Shown here: positions 62,905-64,000 of the stretch, in pieces | Layout of the letters: each line of letters starts with the position of its first letter | How positions within the stretch are numbered: position 1 is the first letter of the stretch | Assembly (NCBI RefSeq): GCF_009864005.1 | Contig: NZ_WEZQ01000009.1 | Span: forward strand, 31,920 to 95,919 | DNA length: 64,000 nucleotides | Source: Furfurilactobacillus milii | GTDB lineage: Bacteria; Bacillota; Bacilli; Lactobacillales; Lactobacillaceae | Direction: 5' to 3' | Position numbers and translations under genes: made by a program | The notes under the pieces: generated by a model | The model's input: only the letters and a program-made list of their open reading frames with translations | Told to the model about the DNA's origin: nothing | Databases searched by the model: none

Positions 62905-62950
62905 AAATGGGCTCCTAACAGTAGATGCACTAACTGTTAGGAGCCCATTT
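62905..62950. terminator. bidirectional terminator
   Basis: An 18-pair perfect stem (62905-62922 with 62933-62950, core GGGCTCCTAACAGT). It separates the MarR operon from the convergent hydrolase. Confidence 0.85.
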
Positions 62951-62965
62951 CGTTACATAGTCAGG

Positions 62966-63796
62966 TTATTCAGCATGAGGCGTGAAGGCGTCGTTGTTAA
63001 TTGAGGTCAAAAAGTGTCGCCAGTAGTCCTTAAAAAGCTTTGGCTGGTCTTGTGATAGGTTGTGACCGGCACGGTCCACAATACCCAAGGTCAGTCGGCT
63101 AAAGTTGTTAAGCAGTGGCAATTGATCCTGAAAGCCGACAATGTTGTCCTGACGACCCAGTAAAAGGGTGACAGGTTGCTTGAACGTCGTTTGCATTAAG
63201 CTGGATTCAAACGAAAATTGGTAGTGCTTGCGTAATAAATGAATGAAGTCGCGGTTGGCTTGCTGTAATCCAGGTAAAATTTGCAATTGATAGGCACTCC
63301 AAGCATCAGCGTTTAGGTTAACGTTCATATCCTTAAATGCAGCAAATGCATCTTGATTATATTTCACCGGAAAATCCGTTTGGACGGCAACGTAATGATG
63401 GGCCACGTGGCGATCTGGTGCATCTGCAATGGTTACAGGACAGGTGAGAAAAGCACCGAGGATGCGGGTGGGCCAGTCATGGATCAACCCCAAGGCGAGA
63501 TACCCGCCGTAAGAGTGACCGACAACATAAAACGGTTGATCACCGATGATTTGATTAACGAAAGTTTCTAATAATGCCAATATGGCATCACTGCTGGCGA
63601 CACCAATGTTGGCCGAGGATTCGCCCATGCCAGGTAATTCGACGTAGATTTGTTGGATGTTAGCTGCTGCCAGCACAGGCATGAGCGGAATTTGCATACT
63701 ATCAATATTTTGCGCCAATCCGTGAATAATCAGCATCGGTGTACCGGAACCATTCACTTCATAATGAATCGTGGTGTCGTTAATGACCGTTTTCAT
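62966..63796 (-). CDS. alpha/beta hydrolase
   Basis: About 276 residues of the single-domain alpha/beta-hydrolase type. It has HGLAQN (oxyanion), GHSYGGYLAL (nucleophile Ser), GRQDNIVG (Asp) and AGHNLSQDQP (His). No signal peptide, so cytoplasmic. GGAG precedes its ATG. Esterase, peptidase or dehalogenase-like activity cannot be told apart by eye. Confidence 0.87.
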   Translation of the reverse strand: MKTVINDTTIHYEVNGSGTPMLIIHGLAQNIDSMQIPLMPVLAAANIQQIYVELPGMGESSANIGVASSDAILALLETFVNQIIGDQPFYVVGHSYGGYLALGLIHDWPTRILGAFLTCPVTIADAPDRHVAHHYVAVQTDFPVKYNQDAFAAFKDMNVNLNADAWSAYQLQILPGLQQANRDFIHLLRKHYQFSFESSLMQTTFKQPVTLLLGRQDNIVGFQDQLPLLNNFSRLTLGIVDRAGHNLSQDQPKLFKDYWRHFLTSINNDAFTPHAE

Positions 63797-64000
63797 GGAG
63801 AACTCCTAATTTATTGACTTATTTCATTAATAACACAATCATTCGAATCAAACGATTACCATTTGGTAACAATCGTTAAATCACAAAACAAATAATAAAA
63901 CGGTAGATTGCAAATTTGATCCGAATTTTTTGACAAATTAGTCAGCATCACTTGGTAAGGTGTTTGCCAGTTAAGTACTTTAAGGGGGCGTTGGTTAATT
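63797..64000. other. intergenic region to the window end
   Basis: AT-rich. A plus-strand TTGACA at about 63931 could be the -35 of a gene starting beyond the window, where AAGGGGGCG (63980s) resembles a ribosome site. No ORF is visible. Confidence 0.4.

Overview
The window reads as a low-to-mid GC Gram-positive chromosome of the family Lactobacillaceae. The evidence is PepX, repeated Opp peptide-uptake systems, WxL cell-wall proteins with their WxL-interacting partner, PotABCD, Rgg-type regulators, strong AGGAGG-like ribosome sites and lipoprotein LxxC signals. The species cannot be named from the sequence alone. There are no rRNA, tRNA, CRISPR, phage or insertion-sequence transposase genes.

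Layout. 1-5.6 kb: the end of an SDR-like gene, a small unknown gene, a catabolite-controlled GH36 alpha-galactosidase, an MFS permease and a CPBP membrane protease. 5.9-10.5 kb: pepX, and an orphan OppA-like lipoprotein behind a cysteine-rich leader peptide and a terminator. 11.3-15.1 kb: potABCD. 15.2-18.6 kb: a WxL surface-protein cluster. 19.3-21.1 kb: an APC amino-acid permease whose leader holds a small ORF and two tandem terminators. 21.2-24 kb: a guanylate-kinase-like protein, a Fur-family regulator and two envelope proteins. 24.1-29.1 kb: a glutamine-type ABC importer and an ABC-2 exporter. 29.2-35.6 kb: an isolated 39-codon gene and oppDFBCA. 35.7-38.8 kb: a broken acetyltransferase, small enzymes and a toxin-antitoxin pair. 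39-45.2 kb: five tandem Rgg regulators facing hflX. 45.6-53.5 kb: another oppA, then a minus-strand operon (acyltransferase, acyl-CoA ligase, SsuA/C/B-like importer), then a DUF915 hydrolase. 53.9-59.7 kb: oppABCDF. 60.4-63.8 kb: a truncated hydrolase, a small unknown protein, a MarR regulator with a DUF2316 protein, and an alpha/beta hydrolase.

The common theme is scavenging of peptides and amino acids: four OppA-type binding proteins, two full Opp transporters, PepX, a glutamine-type importer, an APC permease and polyamine uptake. Two of these genes seem to be controlled by ribosome-mediated attenuation, with leader ORF, mutually exclusive hairpins and terminator all visible.

The most unusual signal is a dispersed repeat of about 150-180 bases, found in nine full or partial copies (5.7, 10.6, 11.0, 19.0, 19.2, 27.4, 59.9, 60.1 and 61.3 kb). 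The copies differ strongly in sequence, yet their outer stem (P1) and main internal hairpin (P2) stay paired. The non-Watson-Crick pairs I found are mostly G-U when read on one particular strand, which points to a structured RNA. Three times two copies lie head to head, and one copy has replaced the 3' end of a hydrolase gene.
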